From positions 744,001-808,000 of the forward strand of contig CP084616.1 of the NCBI GenBank assembly GCA_025917655.1: 64,000 nt of DNA, written 5' to 3'. The translations under genes and the position numbers were made by a program. Below are positions 23,070 through 32,432 of the stretch, piece by piece (the first letter of the stretch is position 1; the number at the start of each line of letters is the position of its first letter). The stretch comes from Chlorella sorokiniana (lineage: Eukaryota > Chlorophyta > Trebouxiophyceae > Chlorellales > Chlorellaceae). The notes under the pieces were generated by a model. The model was not told the origin of the DNA, ran no database searches, and saw nothing but the letters and a program-made list of their open reading frames with translations.

Positions 23070-24056
23070 AGGCAGTTCAGGTCACAGCGGCGTCAGCTGG
23101 TCCGAGGAACTGCTGCCAGTTGGGACCCACCACGGCGGCCAGGTGCAGCTCTTCATGCCTGCCAGCGGCCTGCAGGCGCAGCAGGCCGCCAAAGCGCTCC
23201 GTCATGACGCCGCCCATCTTTTCTGCCATCGCGGCGAAGGTGCGCCCCCTGCCGTGTTGCAGCAGCTCCACGCTCCATCGCGCTGCTGCTCCAGCGTGCC
23301 GACCACCACCACGTTGGCAAACATGTGGTCCTGCATGGGCAGCGGGGACAGCAGGATGGAACCGACAACCTCCGCGGAGAGGGAGGCAGCTGGCAAGGGA
23401 GGGCTTTGCTGACTTCATTTGGCTGCTGAGCAGCCGGCCCCACCTTGGCCACGCTGGCGTTCTCCCCGCGCCTCATCAGGAGCTGGCCGAGGTTGACCGC
23501 CAGCGGCAGCAGCCAGTCGACCGCCAGCTGCAGCGCGCCGTCTTGGCGCGCTCCTCATCCGAGAAGGCGGGCTCGGTGCGCCGCCGCTTGGCTCGCTGCT
23601 CCTCCTGTGGCCCTTCCAGCAGCGGTGCGGCAATGGCCAGCACGATGGCGCCCTCGTAAGGCGACTCCTGCTGGCTGCGGGGGTGGGGCAAGGCGCGGCA
23701 GCGCTCGGGCGGCAAGCGCTTTGGTGGGCAAAGCCTCCTATTCCACACCAAAGCAGGGCCCGCTCCCGGCAGCACTCACTCCGTCACGATGCCGTACACC
23801 GCCAGGACGGGCACCTTGAAGCGCATGACTCCTCGCGGGGCCTCGCCTGCGCCCGCGCCCCCAGGTGCAGCGCCTCCAACGCCTGCTCGAGCCTGAGGGC
23901 GGCGATGTCCTCGTCGCTGGCCATGACCCTCAGGCCGCACACCACGGCCTCCTGCCCCCTACCCACGACCAGCATGTCACGGCATGCCTCCCTCAGTAGG
24001 CCCTCGGCCTCCTCAAGGGACCGCGTCTGCTGCAGGGGGTAGGCTTGCCCCTCCAT
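23070..24056 (-). pseudogene. Truncated duplicate of the 5' exons of the 32.4-37.3 kb gene
   Basis: Three exons correspond one-to-one with exons 1-3 of the large minus-strand gene at 36.3-37.3 kb. Exon 1 starts at ATG 24056 and contains RSLEEAEGLLREACRD, GRGQEAVVCGLRVMASD and FKVPVLAVYGIVTE. Exon 2 reads SQQESPYEGAIVLAIAAPLL. Exon 3 reads DHMFANVVVVGTLEQQRDGA and VVGPNWQQFLGP. Similarity ends at about 23075, inside exon 3, so the downstream exons are missing. Frame slips occur near 23540 and in exon 3. The copy may be transcribed but could give only a short product. It is a segmental duplicate, not a retrocopy, because introns are kept. Confidence 0.7.
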
Positions 24057-24430
24057 GCCTGCCCTGTCCCCCAGCTGGCACAGAGGATGGCCGAGTGCCC
24101 CTGGAAGCCCGGGTGAGCCTTGGATATGCGTGGCCAGAGCAGGCGCGAGCTGGGTGGAAAGGAAAGCGTGTGGGGTGGCGAAAGGGTCGGAACTGTGCCC
24201 CTGTTTCACCTGTGGCAGGCCCATGGAGCAGCTGCTTGGGGGAGAGCCTCACTGGGGGATTGGGGCCTCCAGCAGGTGTTGAGGACCGGTCTGGTACCAG
24301 CCCCAGCTTCCAGGGCCAGGGATAGGCGTGGTGAGCGATGGGGCAGTGCATAGGATCCTGCCAAGGACCAGCTCCCACGGTTTGATCCGTCATGTGGAAG
24401 TGCGCCGCCCTCCGCGGCCGCTGCCGCCTG
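23075..24430. repeat. Segmental duplication 2, copy A
   Basis: Matches 36330-37745 in the same orientation, including introns, and extends past the start codon into the upstream flank (shared blocks around CAGGATCCTGCCAAGG and GTGGAAGTG). Confidence 0.75.
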
Positions 24431-24514
24431 CCCCGGCTGCATCCAGTTGCGCCCGCACAGCCCCCTGTGCTGAGGCTCTTTCCCGCTTTGACTGGGTCGA
24501 GGGAGGCCGCAGGC

Positions 24515-24690
24515 GCGTCGTGAGCGCCGGAAGGCGCGCTGGGTGATGTTGCTGCTGCTTGCCGCGATCGGGGCCGGCGCGCCGCCGCCGGCGACGCCGG
24601 CGGCGCCCTGGCTGGCTCGCAGGCGCTCCCGAGCGGCTCACGCACCAATGCCCGCGCATCACTGCCATTCGAGGTGGGGTGGGGGGTGAA
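24515..24690. repeat. Dispersed repeat shared with 43085-43258
   Basis: Both places share a block running from GCGGAAGGCG-like sequence through GCGGCGCCCTGGCTGGCT and GCTCACGCACCAATGCCCGC, ending in a G/T-rich stretch before GTGAAGT. Same orientation, about 90% alike by eye. Nature unknown. Confidence 0.7.
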
Positions 24691-24699
24691 GTGCCTCCC

Positions 24700-26996
24700 A
24701 GCAACGCCGCGGAGAGACTGGGATGCAGGGCAGCCGCCCTTGCCCGCCGCTTGATCGCTGCCGAGGGGCGAGGCGGCGACCTGTCGCGCCTGACGCCCAT
24801 CGGCGTGAAAGCACGGCAGCTGGTGGACGTGCAGGTGCGGCGGCGCCCGCGGCAGACCGCTCGGTCGTTGCTTGATGCACACACCGCGGCGGGACGGGCG
24901 GGCAGCAGCCCTGCGGCGGCAGGAATGCCGAAGGCACGCCGCGCCGCTCGTCGTGGATCCTGACACCGCTGGGTCGCTTGCACGCTGTGCAGGTGGACCC
25001 TGCCTACCAAGGCATGCCCATCTTCCTGCTCAGCGGCGACGGCCGGGTGGATGCTGGCCCGTGGAAGGGCGCCCCCAGCGCCAACCAGCTCAGCACCCTG
25101 GTCGACATCTCCGACACCCCGGTCGCCGTGGTGCGGCGCCTGCCCTGGGGCACCCTCCAGGTCGTCATGATGCACCTGCCGGGCGCGCTGCAGGCCGAGA
25201 CGCTGGGCTGCGCCAGGGTGGCGAGCATCCTGGAGAAAGGGCACCTGCAGCTGGCGGCATGCCTCCCCCGGTTGCGCGCGGCGAGGGCAAGGGCACGTGC
25301 GCGATGCTGGGGTTCCGATGGGCGGCCAACGACGGCAGGTGGGGCCGGGGGCTGGCGGCTGCTGCATGCTTGCATGCTGCATGCTGGAACCGCTGCATGA
25401 TGGAACCGCTGCGTGCTGGAACCGCTGCTCAACCGCATGTTGGTGTGTGCCTCCGACGCCGACATCCGCAGGATGGACAGGGCTACGCGGTGTCCCATCG
25501 GCAGGCGCGCGCATGCTGCGAATCGGTGTGCGGCTGCGTGTTGTGGTGGCGCTCACTGGTGTGCGGTGCCCCGCCCTTGCAGCTTTGCCAAGGCGCCCAG
25601 CAAGAAGAGCTTGCTGCCTTCGGTGCCTGGCGTGGCGGCGGAGGAGCCGTTGCCCGCCACCGCCGAGGAAGCCGACCGCGCCGGCCACTTCATTGCGTTT
25701 CAGAAGGAGCGCGCGCTGCAGCGCCTGGTCCCCTTCCTCTATTCCCAGATGGTGCAGGCGGCCCAGACCGCAGGGGTGTGGACGGGCGTGTGCATGCTGT
25801 CTTTCAGCCGGCTGTTCAACAAGATGGCGCTGACCGTGTGGGTGGCGCTGTCCGGCCGGGGTCTGCGTGCCTCGGGCCTGCGCCGCCCGCCGCTCTTGCA
25901 TGCCTGGGCCCGCGCTGCCCGCGCCTGCAGTGGGATGGGTTGGGCTGGGCATGGAGCTCGATGATGTTCCCCCTCATGGTGACCCCTGCAGCAACAGCCA
26001 CGTGGAGGCGCACACCGACTGCAACGGCGCGGCGGGCGGCATGCTGACCATGATCACGTGGTACACCTACGGTGCGCCTTGCTTGCCCGCCGCTGCTGTG
26101 TGGCGCCTGCGTCACCGCTGCGCGGGCGCCGCAGGCGACGCGGCGGCCCTGCAGGGCAACCAGTTTTTCATGCCGGGCCTCGGGATGCGCTTGAGGAGCC
26201 CCACGGACGGCGCGCTGCTGCTGCTGGATGCCGCCGCACAGGTGCGCGCATCCGGGGAGGGCGTGCGGGCGGGCGCCGCTGCTTGATGGCCCGCCCAGCA
26301 CCATGCATGTTGCAGCGCTGCTGTGCTGTGCTGGGCAGCACGCCCCCTTATCTGGCGGTCTCTTCCCCACGGTCCGCACCTAGCGGACCGCACCAGCATG
26401 GTGAGTTGGTCTCGCAGCGGGCAACCCCTCGCCCCTGCCACACTGCAGGTCCACGGAACTTCCCCGTCACCGGTGGCGGCGAACGATGCATCCGCGTCGG
26501 CTCTGCGAGCGTCCTCGACCAGCAGGTCGGTGCCGGGTGGAGGCTGGTCGGCGCGTGTCATGCTCGGTGCACATAAGACAGTCCCGCATGCTGCGCAGGT
26601 GGCGGGTCGCGCGCGGCGGATGGTGGCTCACATGTTGGGGGTGGCGGAGGCCGCTTCGATGCCCGGGCGGCCCCGCAGCCGGACCTGAGGGTGGCCAACA
26701 GCCGGCGCGAGACGTGGTCGGTGTACGCGGCGGACCCCGAGCACAACTTGGCGGGGTTTGAGGCCTACGCGGCGGGCCTGGGAGTCACCGATCCCGCGTT
26801 CCTGCCGGATGCTGAGGCGGGCGCGATGCCCTTCTGCGGCCTCGTCGACGACGTCGTCCCGCCAGGTGAAGCGGCCTGCGGGGTGAAGCGGCCCGCCGGG
26901 TGAAGCGGGGCGGGTGGTCGCCGCCGGGCGGTCCGGCTGCAGTCAAACTTGATACTCCTTGCTGGGTGCGCAGACACGGACAGCGACGAGGACTAG
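24700..26996 (+). CDS. TET/JBP-like 2-oxoglutarate/Fe(II) dioxygenase
   Basis: Several exons: CRAAALARRLIAAEGRGG (about 24720-24830), PAYQGMPIFLLSGDGRVD (exon from 24992), ERALQRLVPFLYSQMVQAAQ (about 25705-25770) and FSRLFNKMALTVWVALSG. The catalytic exons follow. One carries SHVEAHTDCNGAAGGMLTM with an HxD pair (His 26011-26013, Asp 26017-26019). Next is GNQFFMPGLGMRLRSPTDGA, then after CAG at 26448 VHG with the distal His at 26452-26454, then RCIRVGSASVLDQQ. HxD, GG.F..P.LG, G.LLL and distal His in this order are typical of TET/JBP-family enzymes, which oxidise or modify 5-methyl bases; Chlamydomonas CMD1 is a relative. The end is acidic, DTDSDED, with the stop at 26994. The 5' end is not resolved; one slip is needed after VHG. 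The nucleic-acid substrate is inferred from the family. Confidence 0.6.
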
Positions 26997-27094
26997 GACT
27001 AGGGCGGCGGCCGCGGCAGACGCAGTCTTGTGCTGGCCGTTGCGGCAGACAAGGCAAGCGATCTTTTTGTTGTGCGGTTGTGTGTGTGTGTGTG

Positions 27095-27680
27095 GCCATT
27101 GGCAGAGCGCACCCCGTTGCATTCCAGCCGCCCGGCCGCCCTTGCTTTTCGGTGGGCCTGGCCTGGCCAGAATCCATCCCCACATGCACTCAGAATCCGT
27201 TCAGGTGTAATGAAAGACGCACTGTTCAGCAGGGAATGAGGGCGGGGCAGCGGTCTGGCAGGCGGCGGCGGCGGATGGGCGGCAGACGGCTTTTGGGTGG
27301 AAAGCCAGCCTGGCCCTCGCCTTATTAAACTTCTGGTGATTCCCGGCCGTGGATCACGCCCGAGTTGGGGGTTCTGGCAGCACGAGTCCGCTGGGTGGTG
27401 GAGGAAATGCTCGCGCAGCACGCGGGTTCGTGAACAGCTCGCGATAGCTCATTCCAATCCCCGCTCCCTGCAATCATCCAAGAGCGGCGGCTCCAGCGGC
27501 AAAGCAGACTGGCAGGGCGGCGACCGCGATACCGCGCAGGTTGCTGGGCTTTGGGAAGGCGTGCGGGGGCTGCGGGACGTCGCTGCGCGCTGTTGAGCGT
27601 GAGAACGAGGCTGAGCAGGCAGCTGGCAGCGCCGCTGGGGTGTTGGCGGCGGGCGGCGGCAGGCTGCTTGCTGAGCCACT
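27095..27680. repeat. Internally deleted derivative of the 3.4-kb module
   Basis: The left half (about 27095-27295) matches the left end of the module at 27925-28135 and 48000-48190: GAGCGCACCC..GTTGCATTCC, CCAGAAT.CATCCCCA, TGAAAGACGC. The right half (about 27315-27560) matches the module's right part at 30710-30900: GGGGGTTCTG.CAGCACGAG, AATGCTCGCGCAGC, AAGAGCGGCGG. The gene-bearing interior is absent. This is what a deletion derivative of a mobile module looks like, although no terminal inverted repeats were found. Confidence 0.55.
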
Positions 27681-27681
27681 G

Positions 27682-27880
27682 TGGAGCTGCCAGGGTGGGG
27701 CAGCAGGGCATAAAAATGTCGCTGGAGCTGCCAGGGTGGGGCAGCAGGGCATAAACATGTCTGTGGAGCTGCCAGGGTGGGGCAGTAGGGCATAAAAATG
27801 TCTGTGGAGCTGCCAGGGTGGGGCAGCAGGGCATAAAAATGTCGCTGGAGCTGCCAGGGTGGGGCAGCAGGGCATAAAAA
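27682..27880. repeat. 41-bp minisatellite carrying a tRNA-Ala-3'-end motif
   Basis: Five units start at 27682, 27723, 27764, 27805 and 27846, exactly 41 bases apart. Each begins TGGAGCTGCCAGG and ends GCATAAAAA. On the minus strand each unit reads oligo-T, ATGC, a C-rich spacer, then CCTGGCAGCTCCA, which is the last 13 nt of the tRNA-Ala at 50613. It lies between the deletion derivative and module copy A. Confidence 0.85.
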
Positions 27881-28294
27881 CGAGAAGATCATGCATTTCT
27901 GAGCAGGAGGGCTGGGGGCGGCGGCCATGGCGGAGCGCACCCGTTGCATTCCTGCCGCCGCCCGCCCGGCCGCGCGGCCGGCCGCTGCTGCGTGCGCCAG
28001 GGCCTGCGCCAGGGCCTGGCCCTGCCAGTGCAGCCAGAATGCATCCCCACCAGGTGTGTTGAAAGACGCGCTGTGCAGAGCGAGGGCGGGGCGGCGGCGG
28101 GGTAGGCGGCGGCGGCAGACGGCGGCGGCAGGAACACCAGGCTTTCCTCAGCGGTGGTAGACGCCAGCAAGGTTGTGACAGGGGAAAGGGTCGGGAGAGG
28201 TCCGGAATCAGGGGGACAGGCGCAATAAATAGCAAGGGCAGGGGAAGCCACCGACAAGCTACACGGCAGCATCCAGGCAGGTGAAGGGCAGAGT

Positions 28295-30704
28295 CTATGA
28301 AGGTTCAGGGCGGGGCTTGGCAAATCTCAGAGGATCCAGGTGGGAGTCCCCAGTCAGGCAGGGCAAGGCATGCAGGGGAGAATACTCAGGGGTTGGGCTT
28401 GAAAAATGAAGGGGGTTGAGTGGGGTGCATAGCAGGTGTACACGGTTGCACACACCTCGAGCTGGCACAGCTTGCCGTGTGAAGGTGGTGGTCTGGCTGG
28501 CACCATGTGGCATGAATGTGCACCTGCTCGGCGGCTGGTCCTGGACCTTGCGAATGGCGTCCCACACGAGGGCCACTGGACACTCCTGCTGCCCCCGCTG
28601 CTGCCGCCGTTGCCGCTCGCCAGCAGGCTGCCGCCGCCGGCAGATGGCGCAGCTGCCGCAGGGATCAGGCCGCTCGCCGGGCTCTCCCGGCCGCGGCAGC
28701 AGGGGCGGCACCGCGTCAGCAGGCAGCAGTGGCTGCTCCTTGGCGGCCTTGAGCAGGGGCTGTAGCTGGAAGGGCGCCCGCTGCACATTCTGCATGCAGG
28801 AGGGGCAGGCTGCACGGCGCCGGCACATTGTGCTGCTGGATGACCTGCAACAAAGAGAGGTTGAGCCCCTCGCGCTGCAGCTGGCCGTCGGGGTCCATGG
28901 CAGCCTCCTCGTGCGCACGCCCGGCCTGCTGCCACTCTGCCGCCACCTTCTGCCGCTCCTGCAGCAAGGAAGGCGGCGGCGCAATGGCAGTGCAGTGACT
29001 GCGAGCGCGGCTAAGCACATGGAGACTGCATCGACCATCATCGGGCACCAAAGCCCCGCACCCGCCCCTGGCTTGGAGGTACCTGCAACAGTGCACGCCA
29101 GTACCTATCGCGCGCCAGCAGGGACTTGTACAACCCACCATCACTCACAATCGCAGAGACCTGCAGCACAAATGCGGGCAGGCAGGAGAAGGCAGGGAGG
29201 AGGCGGGCGGGATGCACGCGGGCGCTCGCCAAGGCAGCCAGCCCTGCCTCAGCCAGTGGCGCCGGCCCAACTTCACCCTTCCGCGGCTGGCAGTGGCAAT
29301 GCCCTCCACCGTGCCGTCCACCAAGGCCTGCAGCGCCGGCTCCGACTCGGTGGAAGAGCGGAGCACGTTGAGGACGGTGCGTTGTAGCCGGCAGTCGCCA
29401 CGCTGAAGCACGCCCAGCATCAGCACCGTCGCTGCCTGGCGCTGGCAGGCCAAGGCGTGCGGCAGCGCGGCACTGCCATCTGCGGCAGCCAAGCGGAGCT
29501 GCTGCGCCCTTTCGCGGCTTTGGGCGCAGGCTGGGCCACAAAGCACAACTGCGCACTGCCGTCCACAAACTCCAGGCGCGCTGCAGAAGCGCGGTGGGGC
29601 GCGAAACCGCGGTTCAGCACAGCACAGCCCCACAGGGCAGTTGCTTCATCACGGCTGCCAAGGCAAACACACCTGTCACAATGGTGGCATCCAGCACGGC
29701 GCCGATCGTGACAGGTCCTGGGTGGCTGCCGCATCAGCGTGGTGCTGCTCCAAGCTGGGCGGCCGCTTCGCTGAGAGGCCGGCGTCGCCGGTGTTGTGGG
29801 CGCAGCGCATCTATCTCAGCTGCTGCCGCGGGAGTCCAAGGGGTTGCATCGCCGCTCACCCTAGAGGTGCCGCCGACAATGCCATCGGCCAGCTGCGTCT
29901 CGCCCATTGCCAGCACGTGCTCCGTGGGGCCCATGCCTGCAGGGCTTGCATCCCAGAGAGGGGGGGGGGGTGCGGCGAGGAGGGGCGGGGAAGGCGGAGG
30001 AAGCGAGTGGGCAGGGGCACCGGGGGCAAGGGTGACGATACGAGCTGCCCGACGTGGCGGCACGGTGGAGGGCAGGGCCGGAGGTGCATCATCGGGCCCC
30101 GCGGTGCATTGCCGCACCCTCAGCAGTCGGCGCCAGCACCCACCTGCGCTGGCCTCCGCATACAGCGCCGCGGCAGAGGCAGAGAGCCCCTCCACCGGCC
30201 CGCCGCCCTCCGAGGCGATGCACTGGACCAGCACTGGCTTGCTGGGTGAGCAGGAAAGCTCACTCGCCCGCAGCGGGTCCACCGCTGCATGGCCGCTGCG
30301 CGCGGTGCTAAAGTGAAGCGCTTGAGCGTCGCTGGGTGCCGCCGTTGTGCTGCCGGCAGCGTGGCATTGTTTGCATGGCAGCGCCAAGCCGCTGCTGCCC
30401 TGCACGCCGCGGCTGATTGCACGTGGCAGCTGCGGCACCGGCTCGGGCAGGGACTGGCCTGCAGCTGCTGCCGGCCCTGGCGAGCGGTGCGAGGGGCTGG
30501 GGCAGCCCTGACGGCAGCTGAAACCAGCGCTGCGTCGGAGGCGGCAGCCGGGGGCGCAGCAGCGCGTGCCCGCACTTGTCGCGGAGGCGGGTGCCCGCGT
30601 CCAGCGCCGCATAACTTGCTGCGCCTGAATCGAATTCGCGGTGGGCGCTGCCGGTTGCAGCCTCCCCACAGACCACGCAGGTCGCCGCTGACCGGGGCCC
30701 CCAT
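28295..30704 (-). CDS. Uncharacterised protein of the duplicated module
   Basis: A multi-exon gene is supported because several exon peptides are also readable in copy B. A likely start is the ATG at 30704. Exon peptides in order: LVQCIASEGGGPVEGLSASA (about 30185-30245), PTEHVLAMGETQLADGIVGG (about 29860-29930), LDATIVTGVFALAAVMKQL (about 29640-29700), APHRASAARLEFVDGSAQL (about 29545-29605), QRTVLNVLRSSTESEPAL (about 29330-29390), SDGGLYKSLLARDRYWRALL (about 29090-29150), and a Cys-rich DPCGSCAICRRR (about 28640-28675). The ALACQRQ..TVLMLGVLQRG..LQRTVLNVL part looks helical-repeat-like (ARM type). CxxCxxC could bind zinc. I do not recognise the family. The stop at 28295 is the end of the last open frame and may not be the natural one. 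Confidence 0.4.
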
Positions 30705-31095
30705 GGCCCTGGCGCCACTAAAAGCTTCTAATCAGCATCAGAATACAATTGCAGAAGCGAACGTAGGCCCCGGGAGAGACGGGGGTTCTGCCAGCACGAG
30801 TTCGGAATGCTCGCGCAGCTCGCGGGCTCGTGGGCCGCTCGCTCAGCTCGCTCCATCCCATCATTCAAAAGCGGCGGTTCCGGCAGCACAGCGCCGGCGG
30901 TTCTCGCGCCGCCGCCTCGGCGGCAGGCGGCGGCAGGCTGCCTGCGCAGCGGTTTCGGCAGCAGGGGCGGGAACACGAGAGTCCGCCGCGGCGAGGGCGG
31001 TGGTTTGCTGCAGAGGGTGCGGCAAAAGCTCTGGCCCCGGCAGCCCGGCAGACGCAGCAACCGGCTGCTGCTCTGGCGGCAGACGGCTGCCTGGG

Positions 31096-31290
31096 CTGCC
31101 CGATGGCCGGCCCTCGGGGTTGGGAGGGCGGGGGAAGCACTGGGCTGCCCGATGGGCGGCCATCGGGGTTGGGAGGGCCCCGGGCTGCCCGATGGCCGCC
31201 CATCGGGGTTGGGAGGACCATGAGGAGGCCTGGGCTGCCCGATGGGCGGCCAGGGGTGACAGCCTCGGCTGCGGGGATGGGCGGGCAACG
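31096..31290. repeat. GC palindromic minisatellite in module copy A
   Basis: Four to five irregular units of 35-50 bases, built on GGGCTGCCCGATGGCCGGCC followed by ATCGGGGTTGGGAGG. GATGGCCGGCCATC is a perfect palindrome in some units. The same array stands at 50265-50450 in copy B. Confidence 0.8.
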
Positions 31291-31420
31291 GGGTTGGAGA
31301 GCATATGTGCATATGTGTTGCTGGCCAAAGCATGTCACAGCACGGACACTAGTAATAATAATGTGAGGCAAAAGTAACGCCTGGGAGGCAATAAACGTCC
31401 CTGGGCCCTATGAAAGTAAA

Positions 31421-31540
31421 TGGAGCTGCCAGGGTGGGGCAGCAGGGCATAAAAATGTCGCTGGAGCTGCCAGGGTGGGGCGGCGGGGGGAGGCGGCAAA
31501 AGAGGTGTGATGGAGCTGCCAGGGTGGGGCGCTGACTGCC
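31421..31540. repeat. Second locus of the 41-bp tRNA-end minisatellite
   Basis: Units start at 31421, 31462 and 31511; the first two are exactly 41 bases apart and the last two are degenerate. Sequence is the same as at 27682-27880. Confidence 0.85.
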
Positions 31541-32432
31541 GTGGCCCGCCTCCCACACGGCATTCGGCGCGTCTGCGGCGGCGGGCAGCGGCCCACGCAC
31601 AAAGCTGAGGCGCTGGGCACCGCTACTCGCCGCTTTCGCTTTACGTTTGTTGCTTACTAATTATTGTCGTCGTCCGGTTCTGTTTTTGCCTGTCCGCCTC
31701 CCTGCGCCTCAATATTTCGGCTCTGTGTTTCCCTTTTCGATGCTTCCTGCCGCTTCATTCCTTCCTGGGCACATACCATTATCGTCCACTTCAGGGGGAC
31801 GTTCGCGTCTAACGGGGGGCCAGTGTGGGAGCTCTGCATACCGCACTGCATGAGCCATGCTGGGCCACCCTGGCACGGCTTGCACGTATGCGTCTTCTTT
31901 GCTGTGTCGCGTCTGTTTAGTCCTTCTTCGGTCCCTGTGCCTCGCCCGTGATCGTGTAAGGCTTACCAATTGGCTGGTGTGAGGGATAAGTGTATAAAGA
32001 GGCTGCCCTGGTTCGGTTTAGAGAAGGTAAGCGGCGCCACCTCTTACACGGCTCCTGTGTGTGGGCCTTATGGCATCGTCCTGACTTGCGGTTCATGGCA
32101 TGCACACTATGGAAGGGTTGCAGTGAATCCAAAGACAAGAGGGCACGCATCATAGATAGAAGGGCAGGGGGAAGCCGCCAGGCAGCTGCAAGCAAATCGT
32201 GTGAGAACTCATGGCAGGGCAATGCAGGAGGGGAGGTTCAAGGGGCTGGGGCCCGGAAAATGCAGGGGGCAGAGTGGGTCTGCGCAGCTTAGAAGATTGA
32301 AGGAAGTGAAGGAGATCACAGTTGCGATTCGGATACGGTTGCTATTCTGGAAGGGGGAAGGACCGCTCATGAGGTACAAAATAGCAAGGCAGGGGGTATA
32401 TATGTCAGGTATATCTCAGAGGATGCACTTAC
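31541..32432. other. Relatively AT-rich island without recognised gene
   Basis: About 900 bp with clearly lower GC than the rest of the window. Open frames are short and have no counterparts elsewhere. The right part (32160-32480) weakly resembles the 3' flank of the module gene at 28180-28430 (purine-rich, GCAAGGCAG, TCTCAGAGGAT). It may be the 3' UTR and flank of the gene ending at 32433. Confidence 0.4.

Larger units (their letters stand above)
27881..31305. repeat. Duplicated module, copy A
   Basis: Corresponds to 47947-50467 in the same orientation, with more than 90% identity over long blocks. It starts inside what are the last codons of the histone-tail-like gene in copy B (GAGAAGATCATGCAT then a stop). 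It keeps about 1 kb (29640-30590) that copy B lacks. It is flanked on both sides by 41-bp minisatellite units. Confidence 0.85.

Noticed and set aside
27682-27880. Evenly spaced repeats that could suggest a CRISPR array
   Set aside because: There are no variable spacers: the whole 41-bp unit is repeated head-to-tail, and the host is eukaryotic.
27449-27949. Minus-strand frame repeating FMPCCPTLAAP as a repeat protein
   Set aside because: It is the translation of the 41-bp minisatellite. The unit length is not a multiple of three, so the frame changes with every unit, and no conserved start exists.
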